Shown piece after piece: positions 18,327 to 27,344 of a stretch of DNA of 56,457 nucleotides. The number at the start of each line of letters is the position of its first letter. The stretch's first letter is position 1. The notes beneath the pieces were generated by a model, which made no database searches, was not told where the DNA came from, and was given only the letters and a program-made list of their open reading frames with translations. A program made the position numbers and the translations under genes. The stretch is from NCBI GenBank assembly GCA_937911175.1, contig CALDSE010000077.1, positions 1 through 56,457 on the forward strand, given 5' to 3'. The stretch comes from an uncultured Sediminibacterium sp. Its GTDB lineage: Bacteria; Bacteroidota; Bacteroidia; Chitinophagales; Chitinophagaceae.

Positions 18327-18860
18327 CTATTCTTCCGAAGGAGCTGCTGTATATAAATCCAATAAGCCATCAGGTAGTTCAACACTAATGGTTTTAGCCT
18401 TATGGTTTACTGCTTTTAAACTTTCTTCATGCAAAGGAATATAGGCTTCTTGGCCTTGGTATAAGATAGTTACCATTAATTGATGTGGTTGTTCAATTAC
18501 TTCTTGAATAACCCCAATAGCCTTTCCTGCTTCTTCTACTGTATATCCTAATAAAGCCAATGGCGATTGCTTGTCCACTAATTTTTGAAAATCATCTTGA
18601 GGCAACCAAACTTTTTTACCTAAAAGCATAGCAGTAGCTTCTCTACTATTAATGCCTTCCAATTGTAAATGCGAAATGGTATCTGTTTTTGCAGAAGCGC
18701 TTTGAATAAAATAGGGAATAAAACTTGCTGCATTTTTTTCAACAAAAATGGCATCAATACCTTTAAAATGAATAGGCTTGCCCAAGGCATGTTCTATAAT
18801 AACATGGCCAGTAATCCCATGCGGTGCCACAATTTTACCTATATGTATGTACTGACTCAT
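18327..18860 (-). CDS. rimM: Ribosome maturation factor RimM
   Basis: RimM assists maturation of the head of the 30S subunit and binds S19. The 177-residue protein has the N-terminal RimM barrel (IHIGKIVAPHGITGHVIIEH at residues 4-23) and the C-terminal PRC-like barrel ending in ISVELPDGLLDLY, a conserved end. It is placed downstream of rpsP, as in many bacteria, but a terminator lies in between. Confidence 0.94.
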   Translation of the reverse strand: MSQYIHIGKIVAPHGITGHVIIEHALGKPIHFKGIDAIFVEKNAASFIPYFIQSASAKTDTISHLQLEGINSREATAMLLGKKVWLPQDDFQKLVDKQSPLALLGYTVEEAGKAIGVIQEVIEQPHQLMVTILYQGQEAYIPLHEESLKAVNHKAKTISVELPDGLLDLYTAAPSEE

Positions 18861-18892
18861 TTGCTAATTTAATTCTTTTATCGACAATATCA

Positions 18893-18935
18893 TTTTCAAA
18901 AAAAACCCCCAATTCCGTTGATAGGAATCAGGGGC
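18893..18935 (-). terminator. Terminator between rpsP and rimM
   Basis: On the minus strand, AGCCCCTGATTCC pairs with GGAATTGGGGG across a short loop (18906-18935), followed by TTTTTTTTGAAAATG. It is a good intrinsic terminator located inside the presumed rpsP-rimM operon, so it may lower rimM expression relative to rpsP. Confidence 0.75.
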
Positions 18936-18962
18936 TTTTATAAAGCTAGATTAATTTTAAAA

Positions 18963-19496
18963 TTATTCTGCAGCAGGCATATCTTCAACAGAGGCATCAG
19001 CTGTTGCTTCTGCTACTGGTGCAGCTTCTTCCACTGGTGCAGCCACTTCTTCTACTGGTGCAACTTCTGCTACTGGTTCTGCTACTTTTTTAGCAACAGG
19101 TACATACACTTTTTTAGCAGCTTCTGCTTTTTTGTGTGTATCATTTGTGCTAGCAATTTTTGTTTCATGTGCTGCATACCATGTTTGGAATTTCTCCATA
19201 GCGGTTGCATCATCAAACAAACCTAATTTTACTCCACGAAGTAAATGTTTCAAATAAAGTACTCCTTTGAAAGATAAAATTCTGTGAACGGTGTCTGTAG
19301 GTTGAGCACCTTTGTTTAACCACTCCAATGCCTTTTGACGATCCAATTGGATTGTTGCAGGAACTGTTAATGGATTGTAAGTACCAATTTTTTGGATGAA
19401 TTTACCATCTCTTGGTGCACGTCCGTCAGCCACTACTATAAAGTAGAAAGGCCTTTTTTTACTACCGTGACGTTGTAGTCTCATCTTTACTGCCAT
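18963..19496 (-). CDS. rpsP: 30S ribosomal protein S16 with acidic/alanine tail
   Basis: S16 is a primary-assembly protein of the small subunit. The start is the ATG at 19496 ([19 protein letters not shown]), the canonical beginning; the frame upstream is not family-like. The first ~80 residues form the conserved S16 domain with [18 protein letters not shown]. Unlike the ~80-residue E. coli protein, this one continues to 177 residues. The extension has a Lys-rich segment and then a low-complexity run of Ala, Val, Pro and Glu. Extended S16 is, to my knowledge, common in Bacteroidota. rimM follows after a terminator. Confidence 0.96.
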   Translation of the reverse strand: MAVKMRLQRHGSKKRPFYFIVVADGRAPRDGKFIQKIGTYNPLTVPATIQLDRQKALEWLNKGAQPTDTVHRILSFKGVLYLKHLLRGVKLGLFDDATAMEKFQTWYAAHETKIASTNDTHKKAEAAKKVYVPVAKKVAEPVAEVAPVEEVAAPVEEAAPVAEATADASVEDMPAAE

Positions 19497-19628
19497 GTTA
19501 AATAGAAATTTATAGGCGTTATTAAATAGGGTTAACCGGCTGCAAAGATAATATAAAGCAGGCAATAAACAAAGGAAAAAGGGGTTTAAAACTTACTATT
19601 ATATGATTATCAGTGAGTTAGCTCAAAA

Positions 19629-20948
19629 TTAACGTCTCAAACCTGGCATTTTACCTGGCATTGACCCGCTGGACATTTGCTTCATCATCTGCTTCATTTG
19701 GTCAAACTGCTTCATAAAAGCATTGATTTCTCCAATATCCTTTCCGGCTCCTTTGGCAATTCTTTGTTTGCGACTTGTTGAAAGCAAGTCTGGATTTCTT
19801 CTTTCCAAAACGGTCATCGATTGAATTATGGCTTCCACTCCCTTAAAGGCATCGTCTTTAATATCTACATCTTTTAAACTCTTGCCCATACCTGGAATCA
19901 TACCCATTAAATCTTTTAAATTGCCCATTTTTTTTATCTGCTGTATCTGCGTTAAGAAGTCTTCAAAATCAAATTGATTTTTTCGAATTCTTTTTTCTAA
20001 TTTTTTTGCTTCTGCTTCATCAAATTGCGACTGTGCTTTTTCTACCAAAGAAGTAATATCACCCATGCCTAAAATTCTTTGGGCCATTCTCTCGGGATGA
20101 AAAACAGTGAGCGTATCTAATTTTTCACCACTGCTCATAAACTTAATAGGTTTATTCACCGTGTATTTTATAGACAAGGCCGCACCCCCTCTAGTGTCGC
20201 CATCTAATTTTGTTAATACGACTCCCGTAAAATCTAAACGCTCGTTAAATACTTTGGCAGTATTCACTGCATCCTGCCCTGTCATTGAGTCTACAACGAA
20301 TAATATTTCTTGTGGTTGAATTTCATTTTTAATGGCAGCTACTTCATTCATCATGACTTCATCCACTGCAAGTCGCCCCGCCGTATCAATAATAATTACA
20401 TTTTTATTATTCGCCTTTGCATAGACCAATGCATTTTGTGCAATAGAGACTGCATTTTTATTTTCTCTTTCTACAAAAACATCTACTCCAATTTGCTCGC
20501 CTAATAAGGTGAGTTGATCCATTGCTGCAGGACGATAAATATCTGCAGCCACTAATAAGGGAGATTTTTTTTGTGCTTTTAAATAATTAGCCAACTTACC
20601 AGAAAAAGTAGTTTTACCAGATCCTTGCAAACCCGCTACTAAAATAATAGTGGGGCTTTTTGAAAGGTCCATCAAAGAAGCTTCATTACCCATTAAAGCC
20701 GTTAATTCATCTTGCACAATTTTTACCATCAATTGTCCAGGGCTAATGGCATTAATAACTTTTGCGCCAATGGCCTTTTCTTTAATACTATCTGTAAATT
20801 CTTTGGCAATTTTAAAATTGACATCCGCATCCAATAAAGCCTTTCTGATATCTTTTAAGGTATTGGCAACATTCAATTCATTAATTCTCGCCTGCCCTTT
20901 TAGGTGCTTAAAGGCAGATTCTAATTTTTCACTCAAACTATTAAACAT
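19629..20948 (-). CDS. ffh: Signal recognition particle protein Ffh
   Basis: Ffh with the 4.5S RNA targets inner-membrane proteins to FtsY. The N domain (residues 1-90) precedes the GTPase domain with G1 GLQGSGKTTFSGKLA at about residues 107-120, DTAGRLAVDE (G3) and TKLDGDTRGGAAL (G4/G5). The Met-rich M domain ends the protein (FDQMKQMMKQMSSGSMPGKM). The 439-residue length is typical. The start codon ATG at 20948 lies about 20 bases after a TATCTTTG box on the minus strand. Confidence 0.97.
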   Translation of the reverse strand: MFNSLSEKLESAFKHLKGQARINELNVANTLKDIRKALLDADVNFKIAKEFTDSIKEKAIGAKVINAISPGQLMVKIVQDELTALMGNEASLMDLSKSPTIILVAGLQGSGKTTFSGKLANYLKAQKKSPLLVAADIYRPAAMDQLTLLGEQIGVDVFVERENKNAVSIAQNALVYAKANNKNVIIIDTAGRLAVDEVMMNEVAAIKNEIQPQEILFVVDSMTGQDAVNTAKVFNERLDFTGVVLTKLDGDTRGGAALSIKYTVNKPIKFMSSGEKLDTLTVFHPERMAQRILGMGDITSLVEKAQSQFDEAEAKKLEKRIRKNQFDFEDFLTQIQQIKKMGNLKDLMGMIPGMGKSLKDVDIKDDAFKGVEAIIQSMTVLERRNPDLLSTSRKQRIAKGAGKDIGEINAFMKQFDQMKQMMKQMSSGSMPGKMPGLRR

Positions 20949-20968
20949 ACTTACAACATTAAGGGGAG

Positions 20969-20976
20969 CAAAGATA
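20969..20976 (-). promoter_or_regulatory. Putative -7 box of ffh
   Basis: The minus strand reads TATCTTTG, an exact TAnnTTTG match, 20 bases before the ffh ATG. No clear -33 TTTG was found at 19-21 bases. Confidence 0.4.
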
Positions 20977-21220
20977 AGTGATCATATCGAGTCATACACC
21001 ATCATTTCAAAAGGTATAAATACGTTAAAATTGGGACATTACAGCCTATCGTAATATGATATAAGCTGTTGAATTTCATATACTTATACCAATTTAGAGA
21101 ATAGGCTAAATATGTCTTGACAGTTTGTTAACTAATAAATATTGAAAAATACTTGGAACCTACCCTTTATTTAATATTATTGCATCAAACGAATCAATTT
21201 TTAAGAGGAGCTAGTTATAT

Positions 21221-21604
21221 ATGAGTAAGAAACAATTATTTACACTTGAATTTCCGGTGAGATGTTCACCCAATATTTTATTTGAATTTTTATCCACTGC
21301 CTCTGGACTACAAGAATGGTTTGCAGACAAAGTAGACGAATGGGAAAACGTTTTTAGTTTTTCATGGAATAAGGGTGTGCCAGAGAAAGCAGAATTAGTT
21401 GACCAAGAGCCAGATAAATTTATAAGGTTTAGATGGTTACATGGAGAGAAGAATGAATACTTCGAATTTAGAATTGAAAAAACAGAAATTTCAAATCAAA
21501 CTATTTTAATCGTGAAAGATTTTGCTGAGAAAAACGAAGTCAAAGACCAGAGCCGACTTTGGGAATATCAGATCAAAGAACTCTTTCATCGTATAGGTAG
21601 TTAG
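21221..21604 (+). CDS. START-like domain protein
   Basis: This 127-residue cytoplasmic protein resembles the small START/AHSA1-like domain found in Bacteroidota. It begins with a beta-strand (LFTLEFPVRCSPNILFEFL), then GLQEWFADKV and FSFSWNKG, with conserved Trp residues, and a long C-terminal helix. The ligand is unknown. An AAGAGGAG stretch 12-20 bases before the ATG resembles a Shine-Dalgarno sequence, which is unusual in this genome, but the spacing is long. It precedes the permease gene by 10 bases. Confidence 0.75.
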   Translation: MSKKQLFTLEFPVRCSPNILFEFLSTASGLQEWFADKVDEWENVFSFSWNKGVPEKAELVDQEPDKFIRFRWLHGEKNEYFEFRIEKTEISNQTILIVKDFAEKNEVKDQSRLWEYQIKELFHRIGS

Positions 21605-21614
21605 CACCAACATT

Positions 21615-23042
21615 TTGTTCAAGAAATTAGACATACTAATTCTTAAAGCCTTTATTGGGCCTTTTTTGGCAGCACTCACTATTTCAACTTTTGTGCTGAC
21701 CATGCAATTCTTTTGGTTATACATTGACGACTTAGTAGGCAAAGGTTTAGACCTGCTTACCATTTTACAATTAGTAGGCCTTGTCTCTGTAAGTACTTTT
21801 ACCACAGCCCTTCCCCTAGCCTTGTTATTTTCTTCTATTATGACCTTTGGCAATTTAGGAGAAAGCTTTGAGCTCATTGCCATTAAAGCAGCAGGCATTC
21901 CACTGATTCGTTTTATGCGCCCGCTATTTATATTCACTATTTTTTTAGCCGGCATTGCTTTTTTATTTTCAAATAATATTATTCCAGTAACGCAGATGAA
22001 GCTTACTAATTTAAAATATGAAATCATTATAGCCAAGCCTGCCATAGATTTAAAAGAAGGTATTTTTTATGATAAAATTGATGGCTATGTAATTAAACTA
22101 GGCAAGAAAGAGTCGAATGATAGTGTCATGCATAATATTACCATCTTTGAAAAAAGATTTGGATTGCAAGATAATTTAATCATGGCCGAATCGGGGGTGA
22201 TGCGTGTATCTGCCAATAAAAAATTCTTGGAGTTTATAATGTATAATGGTTGGCGCTATCAGGAAAGAGGAGCGCGAAGTACTACCAATACAGAATTCAC
22301 CAGACTTTATTTCAAAGAATATAAAAAAGTATTTGACCTGAAAAGTTTTCAGATGAATAAAACAAGTGATGTACTCTACGACCCCAAAATGTTAAGTGTA
22401 AGGCAGCTTAGCAAGGCCATGGATTCTTTACAAAACAAAGACTCCTTCTATATTCAAAAAACCAATGCAGATGTTGCCTCCTATTTAAGGTTTATGAACT
22501 ATAAAGACAGTGGTCAACTTTTTAATGCTAAGAAAAATAGTACACCTTTAAAAAAATTTAGTACGCTTATTCCCGATTCTTTAATAAGTAGTATTCAGCT
22601 CACTTCTGGCTACCAGTTTTCTTCCCTTATATATAACATAACTGCTATTGCAGATACTTATAAGGATAATAAAAAAGCAAATTCTTCACATGGAATAGAA
22701 TGGCATCGAAAATTTACTTTATCCTTTGCCTGCTTTGTGCTGTTTTTAATAGGCGCTCCCTTGGGTTCCATTATACGTAAAGGAGGGCTAGGTACACCCT
22801 TGGTATTGGCTATTATCTTTTTTGTAATCTTTTTCCTACTCAATAATTTTGGAGAAAAATTAGCTAAATCTGGGCAGTGGGATGTATTCTCTGGCATGTG
22901 GATGTCCTCTATGATTTTAATACCCTTTGGCTTATTCTTAACCTATAAGGCCATGCGTGATTCACAGCTATTTAATCAGGAATTTTACTACCGACTTTTA
23001 CAGCCAATTAAAGTAACTTTACAGAAGTACTTTAAAAAATAA
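21615..23042 (+). CDS. LptF/LptG-family (YjgP/YjgQ) permease
   Basis: This family forms the membrane part of the lipopolysaccharide export ABC transporter LptBFG. The 475-residue protein starts with TTG at 21615 ([17 protein letters not shown]), only 10 bases after the preceding stop. It shows three N-terminal membrane helices, a periplasmic beta-jellyroll region (about residues 130-330) and three C-terminal helices with [16 protein letters not shown], a conserved family segment. Bacteroidota carry two such genes, usually not adjacent, and LptF cannot be told from LptG here. Confidence 0.9.
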   Translation: MFKKLDILILKAFIGPFLAALTISTFVLTMQFFWLYIDDLVGKGLDLLTILQLVGLVSVSTFTTALPLALLFSSIMTFGNLGESFELIAIKAAGIPLIRFMRPLFIFTIFLAGIAFLFSNNIIPVTQMKLTNLKYEIIIAKPAIDLKEGIFYDKIDGYVIKLGKKESNDSVMHNITIFEKRFGLQDNLIMAESGVMRVSANKKFLEFIMYNGWRYQERGARSTTNTEFTRLYFKEYKKVFDLKSFQMNKTSDVLYDPKMLSVRQLSKAMDSLQNKDSFYIQKTNADVASYLRFMNYKDSGQLFNAKKNSTPLKKFSTLIPDSLISSIQLTSGYQFSSLIYNITAIADTYKDNKKANSSHGIEWHRKFTLSFACFVLFLIGAPLGSIIRKGGLGTPLVLAIIFFVIFFLLNNFGEKLAKSGQWDVFSGMWMSSMILIPFGLFLTYKAMRDSQLFNQEFYYRLLQPIKVTLQKYFKK

Positions 23043-23046
23043 AAGC

Positions 23047-23787
23047 ATGTCAAAATCTACTCAAAACAGACGTCAGTTTATTCGTTCAACTGGTAAAGCG
23101 GGTATGGTCCTAGCGGCGATGCCCTTAATGGCTAAAATTACTCCAATGACTACATTGACTGCTGCAGGTGAATATACACAACAACCATTGAACTATAGTT
23201 ACAGCGCACTAGAGCCTTATATCGACGCTGCAACTATGGAAATACATTATACAAAACATGCAGCTACCTATGCTAAAAATTTAGCAGACGCTGCGCTTGC
23301 AGAAAAATTAGATACCCAAACAACGCCTTTAACAGATCTATTAAAAAATATTTCACGTTATTCTCCAAAAATGAGAAACAATGCAGGTGGACATTATAAT
23401 CACGAAATGTTTTGGCAGTTAATGAAGCCAGCTCCTGCCACCGCACCCACTGGTGCATTAGCAGATGCCATCAACAAAAATTTTGGTTCATTAGATAATT
23501 TTAAGACTGCCTTTAGCGATGCCGCAAAAGCAAGATTTGGCAGTGGATGGGCATGGTTGATTATAAAAGCAGATAATAGTTTAGCCGTTTGTTCAACGCC
23601 TAATCAAGACAATCCATTAATGGATATAGCAGACACAAAAGGTACCCCTATTTTAGGTTTAGATGTTTGGGAGCATGCCTATTATTTGAAGTATCAAAAT
23701 AAACGCCCCGACTACATCAATGCATGGTGGAACTTAGTAAATTGGGCATTTGTAGAGAAAAAATTTGCAGAAGCAAAACAGGCTTAA
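23047..23787 (+). CDS. Tat-exported Mn/Fe superoxide dismutase
   Basis: The enzyme dismutates superoxide. Residues 5-13 (TQNRRQFIR) with R8-R9 and the following hydrophobic stretch are a twin-arginine signal, so the folded enzyme is exported. Metal ligands are H67, H119 (GGHYNH), D206 and H210 (LDVWEH). The GGH at the inner position together with Q187 in the NQDNPL segment is the Mn-type pattern, although cambialistic forms exist. The signal is followed by a ~20-residue linker before the enzyme domain. The gene starts five bases after the permease stop. Confidence 0.92.
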   Translation: MSKSTQNRRQFIRSTGKAGMVLAAMPLMAKITPMTTLTAAGEYTQQPLNYSYSALEPYIDAATMEIHYTKHAATYAKNLADAALAEKLDTQTTPLTDLLKNISRYSPKMRNNAGGHYNHEMFWQLMKPAPATAPTGALADAINKNFGSLDNFKTAFSDAAKARFGSGWAWLIIKADNSLAVCSTPNQDNPLMDIADTKGTPILGLDVWEHAYYLKYQNKRPDYINAWWNLVNWAFVEKKFAEAKQA

Positions 23788-23808
23788 ATCATTCCCAATT
23801 TTATTTAA

Positions 23809-24795
23809 TTGCAAAAGTCAAAACAAAATTTAAAGATTCAGTTTTTTGTTACAAGTTTAAGTATCATCTTATTTGTACTTAAATTTGTTGCTTACTTTAT
23901 GACGCATTCGTTATCTGTATTATCAGATGCGTTAGAAAGTATTGTGAATGTACTAGCGGGCATCATTGGGCTCTATAGTTTATATGTGGCATCAAAACCA
24001 AAAGATAAAGACCACCCTTACGGACACGGCAAGGCAGAATTTATTTCTGCAGCTTTTGAAGGAAGTTTAATTATTACAGCTGGCTTAATTATTTTATATG
24101 AATCTATTATTACCTTTTTCGAGCCTACTACTTTACACGATTTAGATAATGGGATTTGGGTACTACTTTCCACAGCAATATTAAATATGGCAGCAGGCCT
24201 TGGGGCCAAGGCCATTGGCAAGAAAAATAAATCTTTAGCACTTAGTTCAAGTGGTCAGCATTTATTAATTGATAGCTATACTACTTTCGCAGTTACTATT
24301 GGAATTGGTTTAGTAATTTATACAGGCTATAAAAGCATTGACGCTATTATTGCTATTGTTATGGGCGTATGGATTATTTATAATGGCTATAAAATTATTA
24401 GAAAATCACTAGCAGGTATTATGGATGAAGCCGACCTGGCATTACTAGAAGAAGTAATAACAGAAATAAATAAGGATAGAAATAAGCATTGGATTGATTT
24501 ACATAATTTAAGAGTCATTAAATATGGTGCCTTAATGCATATTGATTGCCACTTAACAGTACCTTGGTATTTTAATGTAAATGAAGCCCATGCAGTGGTG
24601 GATGAATTTACAAGGATCATAAAAAATAAATTTGGCGATAGCGTTGAGTTTTTTGTACACACCGATGGCTGTATGCCTTTTAGTTGTCCTATTTGCACCA
24701 TAGAGAACTGCGCAGAAAGAAAATCGATTTTTGAAAAAAAATTAAATTGGAATGTAGAAAATGTTTTATCGGATAACAAACATCAATTAGCGTAA
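23809..24795 (+). CDS. Cation diffusion facilitator (CDF) metal exporter
   Basis: The protein is a proton-coupled divalent metal efflux carrier of the inner membrane. The 328-residue sequence starts with TTG at 23809. Six helices are visible; metal-site residues lie in SDALESIVNV (helix 2) and in HLLIDSYTTF (helix 5). The DHPYGHGKAEF loop between helices 2 and 3 is a family signature. A cytoplasmic domain follows from about residue 205. After this domain comes a tail with four Cys within 15 residues (CMPFSCPICTIENC), a likely metal-binding addition. The substrate (Zn, Fe, Mn) is unresolved. The neighbouring Mn-type SOD makes Mn or Fe worth considering. Confidence 0.9.
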   Translation: MQKSKQNLKIQFFVTSLSIILFVLKFVAYFMTHSLSVLSDALESIVNVLAGIIGLYSLYVASKPKDKDHPYGHGKAEFISAAFEGSLIITAGLIILYESIITFFEPTTLHDLDNGIWVLLSTAILNMAAGLGAKAIGKKNKSLALSSSGQHLLIDSYTTFAVTIGIGLVIYTGYKSIDAIIAIVMGVWIIYNGYKIIRKSLAGIMDEADLALLEEVITEINKDRNKHWIDLHNLRVIKYGALMHIDCHLTVPWYFNVNEAHAVVDEFTRIIKNKFGDSVEFFVHTDGCMPFSCPICTIENCAERKSIFEKKLNWNVENVLSDNKHQLA

Positions 24796-24852
24796 ATAAG
24801 AATAAAAAAACAAAAATAAGAATATTAAAATTTATTTTAAAAATTACAGCAC

Positions 24853-26223
24853 ATGAAAGCATGGACCGAATATCAAGAAAAAAACAAAGATCGTTTCTTA
24901 GAAGAACTACTAGCCTTACTACGTATACCCAGTGTGAGTGCAAAAACGGAACACAATGGCGATATGTTAGCTTGTGCTAAAGCCGTAGAAAAATCTTTGC
25001 AAGAAGCAGGTGCGCCTATTACTAAAATATATGAAACAGCCGGGCATCCTATAGTATATGCAGAAATAAATGTAGACCCTAAACTACCTACAGTACTTGT
25101 TTACGGCCATTACGATGTACAACCAGCAGAACCCTTAGAGCTTTGGCATAGTAGCCCATTCGACCCAACTATTAAAGACGGTAAAATATTTGCACGTGGT
25201 GCCTGTGACGATAAAGGACAATTCTATATGCATGTCAAAGCCTTAGAGATAATGACCAAAACCAATTCTCTTTACACGAATATTAAATTTATCATTGAAG
25301 GAGAAGAGGAAATTGGAAGTCCCAACTTAGCAGCCTTCGTAAAAACCCATACCGAGCTTTTAAAAGCAGATGTCATATTAATTAGTGATACGGCTATGAT
25401 TAGTATGGATAACCCCTCTATAGATATTGGCGTGAGAGGACTAAGTTATATCGAGCTTGAAATTACAGGACCTAATAGAGACTTACATAGTGGGGTCTAT
25501 GGTGGTGCGGTGGCCAACCCTATTACTATTTTATCAAAAATGATTGCTTCATGTCATGATGAAAATAATCATATCACCATTCCTGGTTTTTATGAGGATG
25601 TGATTATATCCACCGATGCAGAAAGAAAAAAAATGGCAGAAGCGCCATTTGATGAAAATGAATTTAAAGCCGATTTAGGTATACAAAATGTTTGGGGTGA
25701 AAAAGGATATAGCACCAATGAGAGAACAGGTATTCGTCCTACTTTAGAAGTGAATGGAATTTGGGGAGGCTATACCGGTGAAGGTGCAAAGACTGTTTTA
25801 CCTTCTAAAGCTTTTGCAAAAATTTCTTGTCGCTTGGTACCGAATCAGTCTGCAGAAAAAATAACGGCCATGGTACTTGCACACTTTAAAAAAATTGCAC
25901 CAGACAATATTACAGTGAATGCATTTGAACATCATGGAGGTGAGCCTTATATTACCCCTATCAATTCGCACGAATACAAAAGTGCCGCTAAAGCCATTGC
26001 GACCACTTTTGGCAAAGAACCTATTCCCGTGCGTGGTGGTGGAAGTATTCCAATTTGTTCTTTGTTTGAAAAAGAATTAGGGGTAAAAATTGTATTTATG
26101 GGATTTGGATTAGATAGCGATAACTTACATAGCCCTAATGAAAAATATGATATTGTCAATTTTTACAAAGGCATTGAAACCATTCCTTACTTCCATCAAT
26201 TTTTTGCAGAAAAACAAGACTAA
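24853..26223 (+). CDS. M20-family metallopeptidase (dipeptidase)
   Basis: This is a cytoplasmic zinc peptidase of 456 residues. The zinc ligands are visible in VYGHYDVQPAE (His near residue 86) and in ARGACDDKGQFYMH (bridging Asp). The general base is in EGEEEIGSPN. A dimerisation lid domain lies in about residues 190-340. The family cleaves dipeptides or removes acyl groups; the best match in general layout is the carnosinase-like dipeptidase group. It is probably co-transcribed with the S4 gene three bases downstream. Confidence 0.88.
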   Translation: MKAWTEYQEKNKDRFLEELLALLRIPSVSAKTEHNGDMLACAKAVEKSLQEAGAPITKIYETAGHPIVYAEINVDPKLPTVLVYGHYDVQPAEPLELWHSSPFDPTIKDGKIFARGACDDKGQFYMHVKALEIMTKTNSLYTNIKFIIEGEEEIGSPNLAAFVKTHTELLKADVILISDTAMISMDNPSIDIGVRGLSYIELEITGPNRDLHSGVYGGAVANPITILSKMIASCHDENNHITIPGFYEDVIISTDAERKKMAEAPFDENEFKADLGIQNVWGEKGYSTNERTGIRPTLEVNGIWGGYTGEGAKTVLPSKAFAKISCRLVPNQSAEKITAMVLAHFKKIAPDNITVNAFEHHGGEPYITPINSHEYKSAAKAIATTFGKEPIPVRGGGSIPICSLFEKELGVKIVFMGFGLDSDNLHSPNEKYDIVNFYKGIETIPYFHQFFAEKQD

Positions 26224-26225
26224 GC

Positions 26226-26630
26226 ATGAAAGCTGCTGATATCATCAAAACGGAAAAGAAAAAAGTACGATTAGATAAATACTTATGGTCTATCCGTATT
26301 TTTAAAACAAGGTCTCAGGCCACCGAAGCCATTGACAAAGGACGCGTTAAAATAAAAGGCGAACCGGTGAAAGCTTCCCGTAATGTAGTAATAGGCGATG
26401 AGTACGAAGCAAGAACGGAACATAAAAACTGGGTCATTAGAGTGACACAAGTATTAGAAGGAAGATTAGCCTATGCTGAAGCCATTAAATATTATGAAGA
26501 CCTTACCCCTATTGAAGAATTAGAACGCGTAAGGCAGGTGGCATCTACTTTTCAAACCGGTAAGCGTTTAAGTAAAATAGGAAGGCCTACTAAAAAAGAC
26601 AGACGCGATTTAGGTGAATTATTAGATTAA
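26226..26630 (+). CDS. S4 domain RNA-binding protein (HslR/Hsp15-like)
   Basis: This 134-residue protein has an S4 RNA-binding domain at its start (VRLDKYLWSIRIFKTRSQA) and a basic C-terminus ending in RPTKKDRRDLGELLD. This matches Hsp15-type proteins, which in E. coli bind stalled 50S subunits that carry peptidyl-tRNA. The function here is inferred from the family. The start ATG is three bases after the upstream stop. Confidence 0.88.
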   Translation: MKAADIIKTEKKKVRLDKYLWSIRIFKTRSQATEAIDKGRVKIKGEPVKASRNVVIGDEYEARTEHKNWVIRVTQVLEGRLAYAEAIKYYEDLTPIEELERVRQVASTFQTGKRLSKIGRPTKKDRRDLGELLD

Positions 26631-26651
26631 ACAAAGTTCTTAGGATTCTTT

Positions 26652-26659
26652 TATCTTTA
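26652..26659 (+). promoter_or_regulatory. Putative -7 box of trmD
   Basis: TATCTTTA differs from TAnnTTTG in the last base only and is four bases from the trmD ATG at 26664, so it would give a leaderless mRNA. Confidence 0.4.
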
Positions 26660-26663
26660 CCAT

Positions 26664-27344
26664 ATGACCATTGAAATTTTAACAGTATTACCAGAATTAT
26701 TAACGAGCCCCTTTGAACATAGTATGATGAAAAGGGCGCAGGAAAAAGGTTTGCTTACTATAAAATTGCATAACCTCAGAGACTGGGCTATTAATAAACA
26801 TGGACAGGTGGACGACTACCAATATGGAGGAGGTGCTGGCATGGTAATGGTTTGCGAACCACTGGCCAACGCCATTGACCAATTACAAGAAGCGGGCAAG
26901 TTTGATGAAATTATTTTTATGACACCGGACGGAGCAAGGTTTGATCAAAAACAAGCCAACACCCTTTCTTTACAAAATAGAATTTTAATTATTTGTGGGC
27001 ACTATAAAGGCATTGATCAAAGAATTCGAGACTTATATGTTACCAAAGAAATATCTATTGGCGACTATGTTTTAAGTGGTGGGGAATTAGCTGCTGCTGT
27101 GGTAGTAGATGCCATTGGAAGACTTATTCCCGGTGTATTAAATGATGAAACCTCTGCCTTAACCGATTCTTTTCAAGATAATTTATTAGCACCCCCTGTA
27201 TATTCTAGGCCTGCAGACTTTCGTGGATTAACTGTTCCGGAAGTATTGTTACAAGGCGACCCAAAAAAGGTAGATCAATGGAGATCAGAACAAGCATTGA
27301 TTAGAACCAAGCAAAGAAGGCCAGATATACTTGACCATGAATAA
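26664..27344 (+). CDS. trmD: tRNA (guanine37-N1) methyltransferase
   Basis: TrmD methylates N1 of G37 in tRNAs to prevent frameshifting. It is a SPOUT enzyme with a trefoil knot that binds SAM. The signature GHYKGIDQRI and the SIGDYVLSGGELAA segment are present at about residues 110-150, as is the DDYQYGGGAGMVM loop. The 226-residue length is normal. Its stop codon overlaps the ATG of the next gene by a few bases. It is not linked to rpsP and rimM, as it is in many bacteria, though all three occur within about 9 kb. Confidence 0.96.
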   Translation: MTIEILTVLPELLTSPFEHSMMKRAQEKGLLTIKLHNLRDWAINKHGQVDDYQYGGGAGMVMVCEPLANAIDQLQEAGKFDEIIFMTPDGARFDQKQANTLSLQNRILIICGHYKGIDQRIRDLYVTKEISIGDYVLSGGELAAAVVVDAIGRLIPGVLNDETSALTDSFQDNLLAPPVYSRPADFRGLTVPEVLLQGDPKKVDQWRSEQALIRTKQRRPDILDHE